Assembly: GCF_004322755.1 (NCBI RefSeq)
Contig: NZ_CP036401.1
Span: 7,254,001 to 7,318,000 of the forward strand
Reading direction: 5' to 3'
DNA: 64,000 nucleotides
Origin: Pseudoduganella albidiflava
Lineage (GTDB): Bacteria > Pseudomonadota > Gammaproteobacteria > Burkholderiales > Burkholderiaceae_D
Position 1 is the first letter of the stretch; each line of letters begins with the position of its first letter. The notes below the pieces were generated by a model, which saw nothing but the letters and a program-made list of their open reading frames with translations, was not told the DNA's origin and searched no databases. A program made the position numbers and the translations under genes. Shown here one piece after another: positions 20,132 through 31,576 of this stretch.

Positions 20132-21447
20132 AGCAGGACAGGACCGAGATCGAGTACCTGCCGGATGCGGACGCGATCGAACGCGATCCGCTGCCGCCCT
20201 ACCTGCGCATGACCATCTGGCTGCTGGTCGCGGCGCTGGCCGTGTTCCTCGCGTGGGCCGCGCTGTCGAGCGTGGAGAAAGTGGTGGTGGCGCATGGCCG
20301 CCTGGTCACTCCGGAATCGAACATCGTGGTGCAACCGCTCGATACCTCGATCGTGCAGCGCATCGGCGTGCGCCCGGGCCAGGTGGTCCGCAAAGGCGAG
20401 CTGCTGGCGACGCTCGATCCCACCTTCGCACAGGCCGACGATGCCCAGCTGCGGGTGCGGCTGCTCAGCCTGGAAACCCAGGTCAGGCGCCTGGAAGCGG
20501 AACTCAATGGCGCGGCCGGCGTAGCCGGTGCCAGCGATGCCGATGCCGCGCTGCAGGCGCGCCTGGCCGCCGAGCGCCAGGCCAACTACGATGCGCAGCG
20601 CACCAAGCTGGACGAGAACATCGCCCGCCTGAAAGCCAGTATCGAGACCAACCGGCGCGATGAGCAGGTGCTGGTCGAACGCGTCAAGTCGCTGCGCGAA
20701 ATCGAGTCGATGCAGCAAAGCCTGATCGAAGCGAACTTCGGCGCGCGCATGCACCTGCTCGAAGCGCGCGACCGCCGGCTGGAAGTCGAGCGCCAGGCCA
20801 CGCTGTCGCGCAACAAGGATATCGAGATGTCGCGCGAGCTGGCCTCCGCCCAGGCCGAGCGTGCCGCGTTCGACAAGGGCTGGCGGCAGAAATCGCTGGA
20901 AGACCTGCTGAGCGCCTCGCGGGAACGCGACGGCCTGCGCGAGCAGCTGGCCAAGGCCGAGAAACGGCGCGAGCTGGTGCAGTTGCGCGCCCCCGCCGAT
21001 GCGGTAGTGCTCGAGGTGGGCAAGGTATCGCAGGGGTCCGTGGTGCAGGGCGCCGAGCAGATGTTCGTGCTGGTGCCGCTGAACGCGCCCCTGGAGGCGG
21101 AAGTGGAGATCGACTCGATGGACGTGGGCCAGCTCAAGCGGGGCGATCCGGTGCACGTGAAGTTCGACGCGTTTCCCTTCCAGAAGCACGGCGCCCTCGA
21201 CGGGCAGATCCGCACCATCAGCCAGGATTCGTTCAAGCGCGAACAGGTCGCGGCGGGCGAGGGCACCAACGCCTTCTACGTGGGCCGCGTGACCTTCAAG
21301 GGCCAGCTGCGCAACATGCCCACCGGCATACGGCTATTGCCCGGCATGACCGTCAGTGCCGAAATCGTGGTGGGCAAGCGCTCCGTGCTGTCCTACATCG
21401 TGTGGCCGCTGACGCGGGCGCTGGACGAATCGATCCGCGAGCCCTGA
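20104..21447 (+). CDS. HlyD-family type I secretion adaptor (membrane fusion protein)
   Basis: A 447-residue periplasmic adaptor linking the ABC transporter to a TolC-type outer-membrane channel. It has a short cytoplasmic N-terminus and one transmembrane helix near residues 36-58 (LLVAALAVFLAWAALSS). A split biotinyl-lipoyl domain begins VVVAHGRLVTPESN, followed by a long helical coiled-coil hairpin (about 100-290) and a beta-barrel domain. The C-terminus, LSYIVWPLTRALDESIREP, is typical of HlyD/LapC proteins. The start overlaps the transporter gene by 28 bp, implying coupled translation. No TolC gene is present nearby, so the channel must be encoded elsewhere. Confidence 0.95.
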   Translation: MEPANKSPLKQDRTEIEYLPDADAIERDPLPPYLRMTIWLLVAALAVFLAWAALSSVEKVVVAHGRLVTPESNIVVQPLDTSIVQRIGVRPGQVVRKGELLATLDPTFAQADDAQLRVRLLSLETQVRRLEAELNGAAGVAGASDADAALQARLAAERQANYDAQRTKLDENIARLKASIETNRRDEQVLVERVKSLREIESMQQSLIEANFGARMHLLEARDRRLEVERQATLSRNKDIEMSRELASAQAERAAFDKGWRQKSLEDLLSASRERDGLREQLAKAEKRRELVQLRAPADAVVLEVGKVSQGSVVQGAEQMFVLVPLNAPLEAEVEIDSMDVGQLKRGDPVHVKFDAFPFQKHGALDGQIRTISQDSFKREQVAAGEGTNAFYVGRVTFKGQLRNMPTGIRLLPGMTVSAEIVVGKRSVLSYIVWPLTRALDESIREP

Positions 21448-21489
21448 GCCCGGAGCCCGGAGCCTGGAGCCTGGAGCCCCGGGCCCTGA
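21441..21489. repeat. 7-bp tandem repeat starting on the adaptor stop codon
   Basis: Seven consecutive 7-bp units (GCCCTGA, GCCCGGA twice, GCCTGGA twice, GCCCCGG, GCCCTGA). The first unit contains the TGA stop of the HlyD-type gene, so the array looks like a duplication of the gene's last bases. It fills the 51-bp gap to the convergent GT41 gene. A weak hairpin CTCGCCC / GGGCGAG follows at 21491-21510. Confidence 0.8.
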
Positions 21490-21498
21490 GCTCGCCCA

Positions 21499-24285
21499 TC
21501 ACGGGGCGAGCAGGATCGTGTTCGCCTGCCGCACCACGGCGTGGATGCGTTCCAGCTCGTAGGCGCCGCGCTTGACTTCTTCGTGCGTGGCCGACAGGAA
21601 CATCAGCGCCGACACCAGCTTGCTGGTCAGCGATTCATGCAGCAGGGCGCGGTTGCGCGCATACACATCCTGCTGGTGCGCGTCGCACAGCAACTGCAGC
21701 CATTCCACCTGCGCCGCGATGCGGCCGTCCAGGCCTTTCGATGCCGGCACCGCGGCATAGTTCAGCGCCTGCGGCAGGTACACGCAGTCGGCCTGCGCCA
21801 GCACCGCCAGCCAGGTGGCCACTTCCGGCAACGCGGTATAGTCGCGGCCCAGGAAATGCCCGAAGCGCGGCCCGGCCAGCGCCTTGCGGAACAGCACGCC
21901 GCCAGGGCCGCCGGCGATATTCTGGCTGTTGGCCAGCATCAGGTCGCCCAGCGAGCGGCCGCCGATGCGTGTCTCGTTCGGGTACAGCGGGCCGTTGCCC
22001 TGTGCCGGCGCCAGGTAGTTGCCCTGTGCATCCATCTGCTGGGTCCACGAGGCAACCATGCCCACGTTCGGCTGGGTCGCCATGTAGCCCATCATCACCG
22101 CCAGCTTCTGCGGGTGGAACAGGTCGCCCGGCGGCAGCAGCGCGATGAATTCGCCCTGGGCGAACCGGTAGGCGTTCTGCAGGTTGGCAGCCGCGTCGAG
22201 GCCGGGCGCGCGCAGGTAGCGCAGCTGCGCGCTGCGGCCCAGCAGCGGTTCCAGCGCTTCGCCGAGCGCTTCGCCGCGCGACGCATCGCTGATGACGATT
22301 TCCAGCCGCGGCCAGCCCTGCTGGGCCAGCGCCGTGCCCAGGCTTTGCAGCACCGCCTCGCTGCCGCAGTCCTCGCCGGCGGCGATCAGCACGGAGACCA
22401 GCGGCAGGCGCACCGTGGCCGGTGCCGCTTCGGCGGCTGGCGCCGCCACGCGCCGGCCCAGCGCCACGCGCTCGTACGCGTCTTCCAGGTCGCGTGCGAA
22501 GCGGGGCGTATCGAACAGCGCGCAGCTCAGCCGGTTGTCCACCAGCTGCCGCTTCATCGCTTCCACGCGGGCCCGGTCGCCGGCCAGGCTGACCGCCTTT
22601 TCCTCGTAGTCGCGCAGGTTGAAGGTGACCAGTTCCGGCAGGTCGGCCGCGCGCAGCAGGCTGCCCGCCATGCGCGACGAGAACGTGCGGTCCGAGCAGG
22701 TCAGCACCGGCAGGCCGGCCCACAGCGCGTCGCTGGCCGTGGTGCCGCCGTTGAACGGGATCGTATCGAGGAACAGGTCGGCGACCTGGAAGCGCGCCAG
22801 GTAATCCGCCGGCAGCGCGCGGTCGGCGAAGTGCAGCCGGCTGGCGGGCACGCCGGCCAGCTCGGCCTGGCGCGCCAGGTTGGTGCGCACCTGTTCGTTG
22901 TCGCCCACCACCCACAGCACGCTGTCCGGCACGCGCCGCAGGATCGCCATCCAGGTCTGGAAGATCTCCTGGGTGATCTTGAAGTTGTTGTTGAAGGCGC
23001 AGAACACGAACGCCTCTTCCGGCAGGCCGCAGCCGGCGCGGGTGGGGCGCGCGCCGATCCGGCGTTCGCGGTCGTTGACCTGGAAGGTGCGCGGCATGTG
23101 CAGCGGCTTCTCGGTAAAGTAGGGCTCCAGCTCGGGCGGCAGCACGAACGGATCGGCGATCACGTAGTCGACCTGGGGCAGCGCCGTGGTACCCGGCAGG
23201 CCCAGCCACGTGATCTGTACCGGCGCCGGCCGGTACGACAGGATGTTGGGCCGCGCGCCCAGCGTCAGGCCGTGCAGGTCGACCAGGATGTCGATCTCGT
23301 GCGAGCGGATCAGCCGCGCCGCTTCTTCGTCAGTCAGGTCATGGATGCGCACATGCTGGTCGAAGCCGGCCACCACGCGGGCGCGCAGCGGCGAGCCATC
23401 GTCGTTGCTCCAGTCGAAGCCGAACACTTCGACGCGGGCGCGGTCGTGCAAGCCATACAGCTCGGCGGTGAGGATCGATACCGCATGCGAGCAAAAGTCT
23501 GAAGACAGGTAACCCACGCGCAGGCGCGTGTGTTCGTAGCCGGCAGGGCCGGACAGCTGCGGCACATCCTGGATCACCTTGTCGCGCACGAAACGCTGGG
23601 CCGAGGCCAGCTGCATGGCCGGATCGCCCGAACCGCTCAGCATGCCCAGCGCCGACGTGGCGGCCATCAGCTCGGCCTCGGGCACGCCGCTGGCGCTGCT
23701 GCTGAACACGGGCCACTTGCACTGCTTCTGGCGCAGGTGCACCCAGTGCGTGATCACGTCCGGCTGGCGCGCATCGAGGTGCAGGCTGCGCGTGAGGGCA
23801 TCCTCGGCGGCCGGGTAATCGCGCTGGATCTCCAGCAGCCGGCCGATATTGTTCAGTGCCTGGACCAGGAACGCGCGCTCCGCCGCGTTGGCCGGATCCG
23901 CATAGCCGACCACCACGCGCCACGCATCGAGCGCCTCCTGCGGGCGCTTGGTCCGTTCCAGCAGCGTGCCCAGGTTGAGGTGCCCTTCGGAAAAGCGCGG
24001 ATGGTGCGCGATGGCGCTGCGGTAGGCCGACTCCGCCCCGGCGCTGTCGCCGCGTGCATTGAGCGCGATCGCCAGGTTGAACCAGGCGGCATAGGCCAGC
24101 GGCGACGGCGGCCCGGCCAGCCAGTCGCGATACAGCTGGATCGCCGTGTCCTGGTGCCCGTTCTGGTGCAGCTCGTGGGTCACCTGGAACAGGTCGACCA
24201 GCGGCAGCGTGCCCTGGGCAACGCCACGGCGGGCCTGTTCCAGGGCCCTGGCGAGTTCGGAGGAGATGCTTGCTGGATTTGCCAT
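21499..24285 (-). CDS. TPR-GT41 (SPINDLY/OGT-type) glycosyltransferase with C-terminal GT2-like domain
   Basis: A cytoplasmic 928-residue protein. The first 180 residues are TPR repeats (AYAAWFNLAIALNARGD, SEGHLNLGTLLERTKRPQEA). A GT41 catalytic region follows, about 250-620, with RVGYLSSDFCSHAV, ILVDLHGLTLGARPNIL, QITWLGLPGTT, FCAFNNNFKI and PFNGGTTASDALWAGLPVL. The last 280 residues look like a GT-A/GT2 domain (LVSVLIAAGED, FIALLPPGDLFHPQKL). GT41 enzymes transfer GlcNAc or another sugar to protein Ser, Thr or Asn. The gene converges on the type I secretion operon and is divergent from pseB. A likely acceptor is a surface protein such as flagellin or the adjacent giant protein. Start at 24285 (MANPASISSELA) was preferred; no clear ribosome binding site. 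Confidence 0.88.
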   Translation of the reverse strand: MANPASISSELARALEQARRGVAQGTLPLVDLFQVTHELHQNGHQDTAIQLYRDWLAGPPSPLAYAAWFNLAIALNARGDSAGAESAYRSAIAHHPRFSEGHLNLGTLLERTKRPQEALDAWRVVVGYADPANAAERAFLVQALNNIGRLLEIQRDYPAAEDALTRSLHLDARQPDVITHWVHLRQKQCKWPVFSSSASGVPEAELMAATSALGMLSGSGDPAMQLASAQRFVRDKVIQDVPQLSGPAGYEHTRLRVGYLSSDFCSHAVSILTAELYGLHDRARVEVFGFDWSNDDGSPLRARVVAGFDQHVRIHDLTDEEAARLIRSHEIDILVDLHGLTLGARPNILSYRPAPVQITWLGLPGTTALPQVDYVIADPFVLPPELEPYFTEKPLHMPRTFQVNDRERRIGARPTRAGCGLPEEAFVFCAFNNNFKITQEIFQTWMAILRRVPDSVLWVVGDNEQVRTNLARQAELAGVPASRLHFADRALPADYLARFQVADLFLDTIPFNGGTTASDALWAGLPVLTCSDRTFSSRMAGSLLRAADLPELVTFNLRDYEEKAVSLAGDRARVEAMKRQLVDNRLSCALFDTPRFARDLEDAYERVALGRRVAAPAAEAAPATVRLPLVSVLIAAGEDCGSEAVLQSLGTALAQQGWPRLEIVISDASRGEALGEALEPLLGRSAQLRYLRAPGLDAAANLQNAYRFAQGEFIALLPPGDLFHPQKLAVMMGYMATQPNVGMVASWTQQMDAQGNYLAPAQGNGPLYPNETRIGGRSLGDLMLANSQNIAGGPGGVLFRKALAGPRFGHFLGRDYTALPEVATWLAVLAQADCVYLPQALNYAAVPASKGLDGRIAAQVEWLQLLCDAHQQDVYARNRALLHESLTSKLVSALMFLSATHEEVKRGAYELERIHAVVRQANTILLAP

Positions 24286-24418
24286 GATCGACGGTCGAAG
24301 TTGGGAAAGGAACCCGCGCCATTCTAGCGATAAAAGACCCGGCATGGCGGCGCGGCACCGCGGCACGCGGTGGTCATCGCATTCGCGGATTCGCCCGCGC
24401 TTTCACCAGCGCATCGGC

Positions 24419-24490
24419 CACCTCATCCGCCACCTCATTCGCCACCTGATTTGCCACCTGATTCGCCGCCTGATTCGCCACCTCGTTTGC
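24419..24490. repeat. 12-bp tandem repeat, six copies, in the GT41-pseB intergenic region
   Basis: Units CACCTCATCCGC, CACCTCATTCGC, CACCTGATTTGC, CACCTGATTCGC, CGCCTGATTCGC and CACCTCGTTTGC run without interruption from 24419. The 393-bp gap 24286-24678 holds this tract, a small hairpin (TCCGCC 24600-24605 with GGCGGA 24614-24619) and a possible -10, CATAAT, at 24628-24633. Both divergent promoters must be here. No gene is seen. Confidence 0.85.
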
Positions 24491-24636
24491 CCCCTTTGTC
24501 AGCGCGCCAATGTACCGGCTCCTGCTGGCCCATCCATCAATTGTCATATTGATCTCATCTGCGGCAATCGGGTGAACAGTGCACTGCTTGCACGCTTGTT
24601 CCGCCTACCGTGCGGCGGATCGAGGGGGCATAATAG

Positions 24637-26827
<2,191 letters not shown>

Positions 26828-26831
<4 letters not shown>

Positions 26832-27580
26832 GCCTGTCCGCGAAGAAACTGGCTGCGACGAAACTGGCCGTGACGAAACTGGCCGTGACGAAACTGGCCG
26901 TGATTCCGGCGCGGGGCGGCAGCAAGCGTATTCCGCGCAAGAACATCAAGCCGTTCGCCGGCCAGCCGATGATCGCGTACGCCATCGGCGCGGCGCGCGA
27001 CAGCGGCGTGTTCGACCGCATCATCGTCTCCACCGACGACGCCGAGATCGCCACCGTCGCGCGCGCCCATGGCGCCGAAGTGCCGTTCCTGCGCGCGCCC
27101 GAACTGGCCGACGACCATGCCGGCACCGTGCCCGTGATCGCCGATGCGATCCGGCGCTGCACGGAAGCCGGCTGGCATGCGGACCTGGTGTGCTGCATCT
27201 ATCCGGGCGTGCCGCTGCTGCAGCCGCAGGATTTGCGCGATGCGCTGGCGCTGCTGGACGACGCCGCCGCCGCGTATGCCTTCACCGTCAGCCCGTTCCC
27301 CGCCGCCGTGCAGCGCGCCCTGAAGCGCGGCGCCGGCGGCGCCATGGCGCCATTCTTTCCGGAGCACGTGCACACCCGCAGCCAGGACCTGGAACCCGGC
27401 TATTACGATGCCGGCCAGTTCTACTGGGGCCGCAGCGGCGCGTGGCTGGCCGGCCAGTCGCCGCACCAGCAGGGCCGCGGCCTGGTGATCCCGGCGTGGC
27501 GCGCCATCGATATCGACACGCCCGAGGACTGGCAACGCGCCGAGCTGGCCTTCCGTGCCGCGCAACAGCCGGCGCGCTGA
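26828..27580 (+). CDS. pseF: Pseudaminic acid cytidylyltransferase with repeat-extended N-terminus
   Basis: PseF activates pseudaminic acid with CTP to CMP-pseudaminate. The 250-residue protein has the cytidylyltransferase signature AVIPARGGSKRIPRKNIKPF and the downstream YDAGQFYWG and IDIDTPEDW motifs of the family. Unusually, the signature begins near residue 24. The segment before it encodes K-L-A-V-T repeats from a 15-bp tandem tract, so the extra residues come from duplication of the first codons. The start ATG overlaps the pseC stop (ATGA). The gene ends in TGATG with pseG. Confidence 0.94.
26843..26902. repeat. In-frame 15-bp tandem repeat at the 5' end of pseF
   Basis: Four consecutive 15-bp units, the last three identical (ACGAAACTGGCCGTG) and the first degenerate (AAGAAACTGGCTGCG). 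They encode K-L-A-V-T repeats ahead of the catalytic signature. Because the period is a multiple of three, copy changes would keep the frame. Confidence 0.95.
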
Positions 27581-29091
27581 TGGACATCGTCTTCCGCGCC
27601 GACGCCTCGCTGCAGATCGGCAGCGGCCACCTGATGCGCTGCCTGACGCTGGCGGACCAGCTGCGCGCCGAGGGCGCGCGCACCACGTTCGTCTGCCGTG
27701 AACATGCGGGCCACCTGTGCGACCTGGTCGTCGCGCGCGGCCATGCCGTGGCGCGGCTGCCCGTCCATGCCACGCAGGCCGGCGGCGCGGCGTACGACCA
27801 GTGGCTGGGCGCACCCTGGCAGCAGGACGCCGCCGAGACGGCCGCCGCGCTGCCCGGCCGCCCTGACTGGCTGGTGGCCGACCACTACGCGATCGATGCG
27901 CGCTGGGAGGCGGCATTGCGGCCCGCCGTGGATCGCCTGATGGTGATCGACGACCTGGCCGACCGCCCGCACGACTGCGACCTGCTGCTCGACCAGAACC
28001 TGGCGGCGCGCATGGAACGGCGCTACGACGGCCTGCTGCCCTCGGACGCGGTGCTGCTGGCCGGGCCGCATTACGCGCTGCTGCGCCCCGAGTTCGCCGC
28101 CGCCCGTGCCGCCCTGCGCGTGCGCGACGGCCAGGTGCGCCGGCTGTTCCTCTTCATCGGCGGCGCCGACGCCGACGACTACACCGGCCAGGCGCTGCGC
28201 GAGGCTGCGCGGCACCCCGGCCTGGCCACCGACGTGGTGGTCGGCGGCGCCTATCCGCACCATGAGCAGCTGGCGCGCCACTGCGCGGCATTGCCGGGAA
28301 CGCGGCTGCATCGCGGCGTGGACAACATGGCCGAGCTGATGGCGGCAGCCGACCTGGCCATCGGCGCGGGCGGCGGCGCCATGTGGGAGCGTGCCTGCGT
28401 CGGCCTGCCGAGCCTGGTGATCGCCGTGGCGGCGAACCAGCAGGCTGGCTGCGCGGCCATGGCGCGGCAGGGTCATGTGCTGTACCTGGGTGAAGGCCCG
28501 GCCGCATTGGCCACGCTGCCGGCGGCCCTGCAACTGGCGCTGGCCGCGCCGGAACTGCTGGCCCACATGGAACAGGGCAGCCTGGCGCTGGTCGATGGCC
28601 GCGGCGCGGGGCGCGTGGCGCGGCAGATGCGCCAGCTCGGCAACGCCGCGCAGCTGGGCCTGCGCCCGGCCACGGCCGGCGACTGCGACCCCGTCTGGCA
28701 CTGGCGCAATGCCGAGACCGTGCGGCGCTTTTCCACCAGCAGCGCCGTCATCCCGCTGGAGCAGCACCGCGCCTGGTTCGCCGCCACCCTGGCCGACCCG
28801 GCACGGCAGCTGCTCGTCGGCGAAATCGGCGGGCGCGCCGCCGGTATCCTGCGTTATGATCGTGCCGATGCGAAGGCGACCGTATCGGTTTACCTGACGC
28901 CCGATTTCATCGGCCAGGGCATCGGCGCGGCGCTCATTGCCGCCGGCAGCGACTGGGTGCGCCAGCACTGGCCACAAGTGGCTACCATCGAGGCTGTGGT
29001 ACTGCCCGGCAATCGCGCTTCGGCCCGCGCATTCGAAGCCGCCGGCTATGCCGAACAACTGAACATTCTTGCACTACGCATCCGGGACTAA
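27580..29091 (+). CDS. pseG: PseG-PseH fusion: UDP-sugar hydrolase plus N-acetyltransferase
   Basis: The 503-residue protein joins two steps of pseudaminate synthesis. Residues 1-340 are PseG, which removes UDP from UDP-2,4-diacetamido-trideoxy-altrose. It starts MDIVFRADASLQIGSGHLMR and has the catalytic His17 in GSGHLMRC, plus the GT-B-like motif LAIGAGGGAMWERACVGLPS. Residues about 350-503 are a GNAT acetyltransferase of PseH type (LGLRPATAGDCDPVW to FEAAGYAEQLNILALRIRD, with the acetyl-CoA loop IGQGIGAAL). PseH acetylates the C4 amine before PseG acts, so the fusion covers consecutive steps. No separate pseH exists in the operon. ATG at 27580 overlaps the pseF stop by one base. Confidence 0.93.
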   Translation: MDIVFRADASLQIGSGHLMRCLTLADQLRAEGARTTFVCREHAGHLCDLVVARGHAVARLPVHATQAGGAAYDQWLGAPWQQDAAETAAALPGRPDWLVADHYAIDARWEAALRPAVDRLMVIDDLADRPHDCDLLLDQNLAARMERRYDGLLPSDAVLLAGPHYALLRPEFAAARAALRVRDGQVRRLFLFIGGADADDYTGQALREAARHPGLATDVVVGGAYPHHEQLARHCAALPGTRLHRGVDNMAELMAAADLAIGAGGGAMWERACVGLPSLVIAVAANQQAGCAAMARQGHVLYLGEGPAALATLPAALQLALAAPELLAHMEQGSLALVDGRGAGRVARQMRQLGNAAQLGLRPATAGDCDPVWHWRNAETVRRFSTSSAVIPLEQHRAWFAATLADPARQLLVGEIGGRAAGILRYDRADAKATVSVYLTPDFIGQGIGAALIAAGSDWVRQHWPQVATIEAVVLPGNRASARAFEAAGYAEQLNILALRIRD

Positions 29092-29093
29092 CC

Positions 29094-30137
29094 ATGCTCA
29101 TCGCCAACCGACCCATCGGCCAGGACGCGCCGCCCTTCATCATTGCCGAGATGTCCGGCAACCATAACCAGTCGCTCGACCGGGCGCTGGAAATCGTCGA
29201 CGCCGCCGGGCGCGCCGGTGCCCACGCGCTGAAGATCCAGACCTACACGGCCGACACGATGACGCTGGACGTGGAAGCACCCGATTTCGTCATCAACGAC
29301 GCCAAGTCGCTGTGGAACGGCCGCAAGCTGTACGACCTGTACCACGAGGCGCACACGCCGTGGGAATGGCATGCGCCGATCTTCGAACGGGCCCGCCAGC
29401 ACGGCATGATCCCGTTCAGCACGCCGTTCGACGATAGCGCGGTCGACTTCCTGGAAAGCCTCGACGTGGCCTTCTACAAGATCGCCTCGTTCGAGAACAC
29501 CGACCTGCCGCTGATCCGCCGCGTGGCGAAGACAGGCAAGCCGATGATCATCTCGACCGGCATGGCGTCGGTGGCCGAGCTCGATGAAACGGTGCGCACC
29601 GCGCGCGAAGCCGGCTGCCGCGACCTGGTGCTGCTGAAGTGCACCAGTACCTATCCGGCCACGCCGGCCAACACCAACATTCTCACCATTCCGCACATGC
29701 GCGACCTGTTCGGCTGCGAGATCGGCCTGTCCGACCATACGATGGGCGTCGGCGTATCGGTGGCGGCGGTGGCGCTGGGCGCAACGGTGATCGAAAAGCA
29801 CTTCACGCTGGACCGTGCCGCCGGCGGCGTCGATTCCACGTTCTCGCTGGAGCCGCACGAGCTGCAGGCGCTGGTGGTGGAAACGGAACGGGCCTGGCAG
29901 GCGTTGGGCCGCGTCAGCTACGGCGCCTCGTGCGCCGAGCAGCCGTCGCTGCAATTCCGCCGCTCGCTGTATGCCAGCGCCGACATCGCGGCCGGCGAGC
30001 CGTTGACGGCGGCCAACGTGCGCGCCATCCGGCCGGGCATGGGCCTGAAGCCGAAGCACCTGGAAGCGGTGCTGGCACGCAAGGCCAAGGTGGCGATCCG
30101 CCGCGGCACGGCATTGAACTGGGACTTGCTGGATTAA
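29094..30137 (+). CDS. pseI: Pseudaminic acid synthase
   Basis: PseI condenses the hexose product of PseG with phosphoenolpyruvate to give pseudaminic acid. The 347-residue NeuB-family TIM barrel begins PPFIIAEMSGNHNQSLDRAL. It has KIQTYTADTMTLD (the PseI form of the KxQ motif), CTSTYPATP and GLSDHTMG. The C-terminal SAF (antifreeze-like) domain runs from about residue 285 (RRSLYASADIAAGEPLTAANV). The start is 3 bp after the pseG stop. The sequence is of the PseI class rather than NeuB or LegI, judged by the NHNQ and TYPATP signatures. Confidence 0.95.
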   Translation: MLIANRPIGQDAPPFIIAEMSGNHNQSLDRALEIVDAAGRAGAHALKIQTYTADTMTLDVEAPDFVINDAKSLWNGRKLYDLYHEAHTPWEWHAPIFERARQHGMIPFSTPFDDSAVDFLESLDVAFYKIASFENTDLPLIRRVAKTGKPMIISTGMASVAELDETVRTAREAGCRDLVLLKCTSTYPATPANTNILTIPHMRDLFGCEIGLSDHTMGVGVSVAAVALGATVIEKHFTLDRAAGGVDSTFSLEPHELQALVVETERAWQALGRVSYGASCAEQPSLQFRRSLYASADIAAGEPLTAANVRAIRPGMGLKPKHLEAVLARKAKVAIRRGTALNWDLLD

Positions 30138-30145
30138 GGAAAACC

Positions 30146-30760
30146 ATGCAACGCATCTGTATCCTCGACTATGGCTCCGGCAACGTGAAGTCGGTCTACA
30201 ACCTGTTTTCCGAAGTGTCGGGCAACGTGACGGTCTCGAACGCGCCGGCCGACATCGAAGCGGCCAGCCACATCGTGCTGCCCGGCGTGGGCGCATTCGG
30301 CGCGGCCATGCGCCGCATCGGCGAAACGCTGCCGCTGGACGTGCTGGAGCGCGTGGTGCGCGAGCAGGGCAAGCCCTTCCTCGGCATCTGCGTGGGCATG
30401 CAGGTGCTGGCCGACACCGGCCACGAGTTCGGCGAAACACCCGGCCTGGGCTGGATCGGCGGCACGGTGCGCCAGCTGCAGCCGGGCACGTTCCCGTTGC
30501 CGCACATCGGCTGGAACAATATCGACATCCGTCAGCCCAGCCCGCTGCTGGAAGGCCTGGACCACGCGCCGGACTTCTACTACGTGCACAGTTTCGCCTT
30601 CGATGCGGCCGACCCCGCCGACGTGCTGGCCACCACCGACTACGGCCAGCAATTCACCGGCGTGGTCGGGCGCGGCAACATCTACGGCGTGCAGTTCCAT
30701 CCCGAAAAAAGCCAGCGCGCCGGCATGCGGCTGGTGAAGAACTTCCTGGCGATCCCATGA
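30146..30760 (+). CDS. hisH: HisH-like glutamine amidotransferase of a sugar-amidation system
   Basis: A class I glutaminase domain protein of 204 residues. The catalytic cysteine is in FLGICVGMQVL (about residue 82) and the His-Glu pair in QFHPEKSQRAG, so the triad is intact. In histidine synthesis HisH feeds ammonia to HisF. In surface-glycan loci HisH/HisF homologs instead supply ammonia to a WbpG/PseA-type amidotransferase, which makes acetamidino groups. The second role fits here: the partner hisF overlaps by ATGA, pseA follows, and no other his gene is present. The ribosome binding site AAGGA lies 7 nt upstream. Confidence 0.9.
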   Translation: MQRICILDYGSGNVKSVYNLFSEVSGNVTVSNAPADIEAASHIVLPGVGAFGAAMRRIGETLPLDVLERVVREQGKPFLGICVGMQVLADTGHEFGETPGLGWIGGTVRQLQPGTFPLPHIGWNNIDIRQPSPLLEGLDHAPDFYYVHSFAFDAADPADVLATTDYGQQFTGVVGRGNIYGVQFHPEKSQRAGMRLVKNFLAIP

Positions 30761-31566
30761 AAAAACAACGCGTGATTCCCGTGCTGTTCCTGCGCAACGG
30801 CTTCCTCGTGCAGAGCAAGCAGTTCAAGCGCTACCAGAACCTGGGCAACCCGGTCACCGCCGTCAAGCGCCTGTCGGAGTGGGGCTCGGATGAACTGGTC
30901 TATCTCGACATTTCGCGCGACGACACCTACGACATGCGCCGTGACGACCTCGGCCATGCCAACCGCAGCAGCGTGCTCGACATCATCGAGGACGTGTCGA
31001 AGCACGCCTTCATGCCGATCACGGTTGGCGGCCGCATCCGCACGATGCGCGATATCGAGCAGCGCCTCGCGCTGGGGGCCGACAAGATCTCGATCAACAC
31101 GCAGGCGCTCGACCAGCCAGGCTTCATCACCGAGGCGGCACGCGAGTTCGGCGCGCAGTGCGTGGTGGTGTCGATCGACGTGCGCCTGGAAGAAGATGGC
31201 GTGCACCGGGTGCGCCGCGACGGCAACCGCGAAGCCACCGAATGGACCGCCGTGGAGTGGGCGAAACGGGTGGAAGCGCTGGGCGCCGGCGAGATCCTGC
31301 TCAATTCGATCGACCGCGACGGCATGAAGACTGGCTACGACCTGCCGCTGCTGGACGCCGTCAGCAGCGCCGTGCGCATTCCCGTGATCGGCTGCGGCGG
31401 CGTCGGCGAGTGGGAACACCTGGCCGAGGGCCTGCGGCAGACCAGGGTCGATGCGGTCGCCGCGGGCAACATCTTTCACTACAGCGACCAGAGCGTTTTC
31501 CTGGCGCGCAAACATTTGTACGGCGCCGGCCTGAACGTGCGGTCGCCGGAGCTGCTGGACATTTGA
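30757..31566 (+). CDS. hisF: HisF-like cyclase subunit of a sugar-amidation system
   Basis: A 269-residue TIM-barrel partner of the HisH-like glutaminase. It keeps the HisF core (VIPVLFLRNGFLVQ, PITVGGRIRTMRDIEQRLALGADKISIN, NSIDRDGMKTGYDLPLL, PVIGCGGVGEWEHL). The first Asp of classical HisF, in the CLDVKDG motif, is replaced here by LFLRNG. That change is typical of the glycan-locus HisF group and suggests it no longer makes imidazole glycerol phosphate. It probably channels ammonia to PseA. The start overlaps hisH by 4 bp. Confidence 0.9.
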   Translation: MKKQRVIPVLFLRNGFLVQSKQFKRYQNLGNPVTAVKRLSEWGSDELVYLDISRDDTYDMRRDDLGHANRSSVLDIIEDVSKHAFMPITVGGRIRTMRDIEQRLALGADKISINTQALDQPGFITEAAREFGAQCVVVSIDVRLEEDGVHRVRRDGNREATEWTAVEWAKRVEALGAGEILLNSIDRDGMKTGYDLPLLDAVSSAVRIPVIGCGGVGEWEHLAEGLRQTRVDAVAAGNIFHYSDQSVFLARKHLYGAGLNVRSPELLDI

Positions 31567-31576
31567 GGAGAGCGAC

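Noticed and set aside
30146..31566. hisH and hisF as part of histidine biosynthesis
   Set aside because: No other his genes are present, both sit between pseI and pseA in overlapping arrangement, and the HisF N-terminal catalytic motif is altered. The glycan amidation role fits better.
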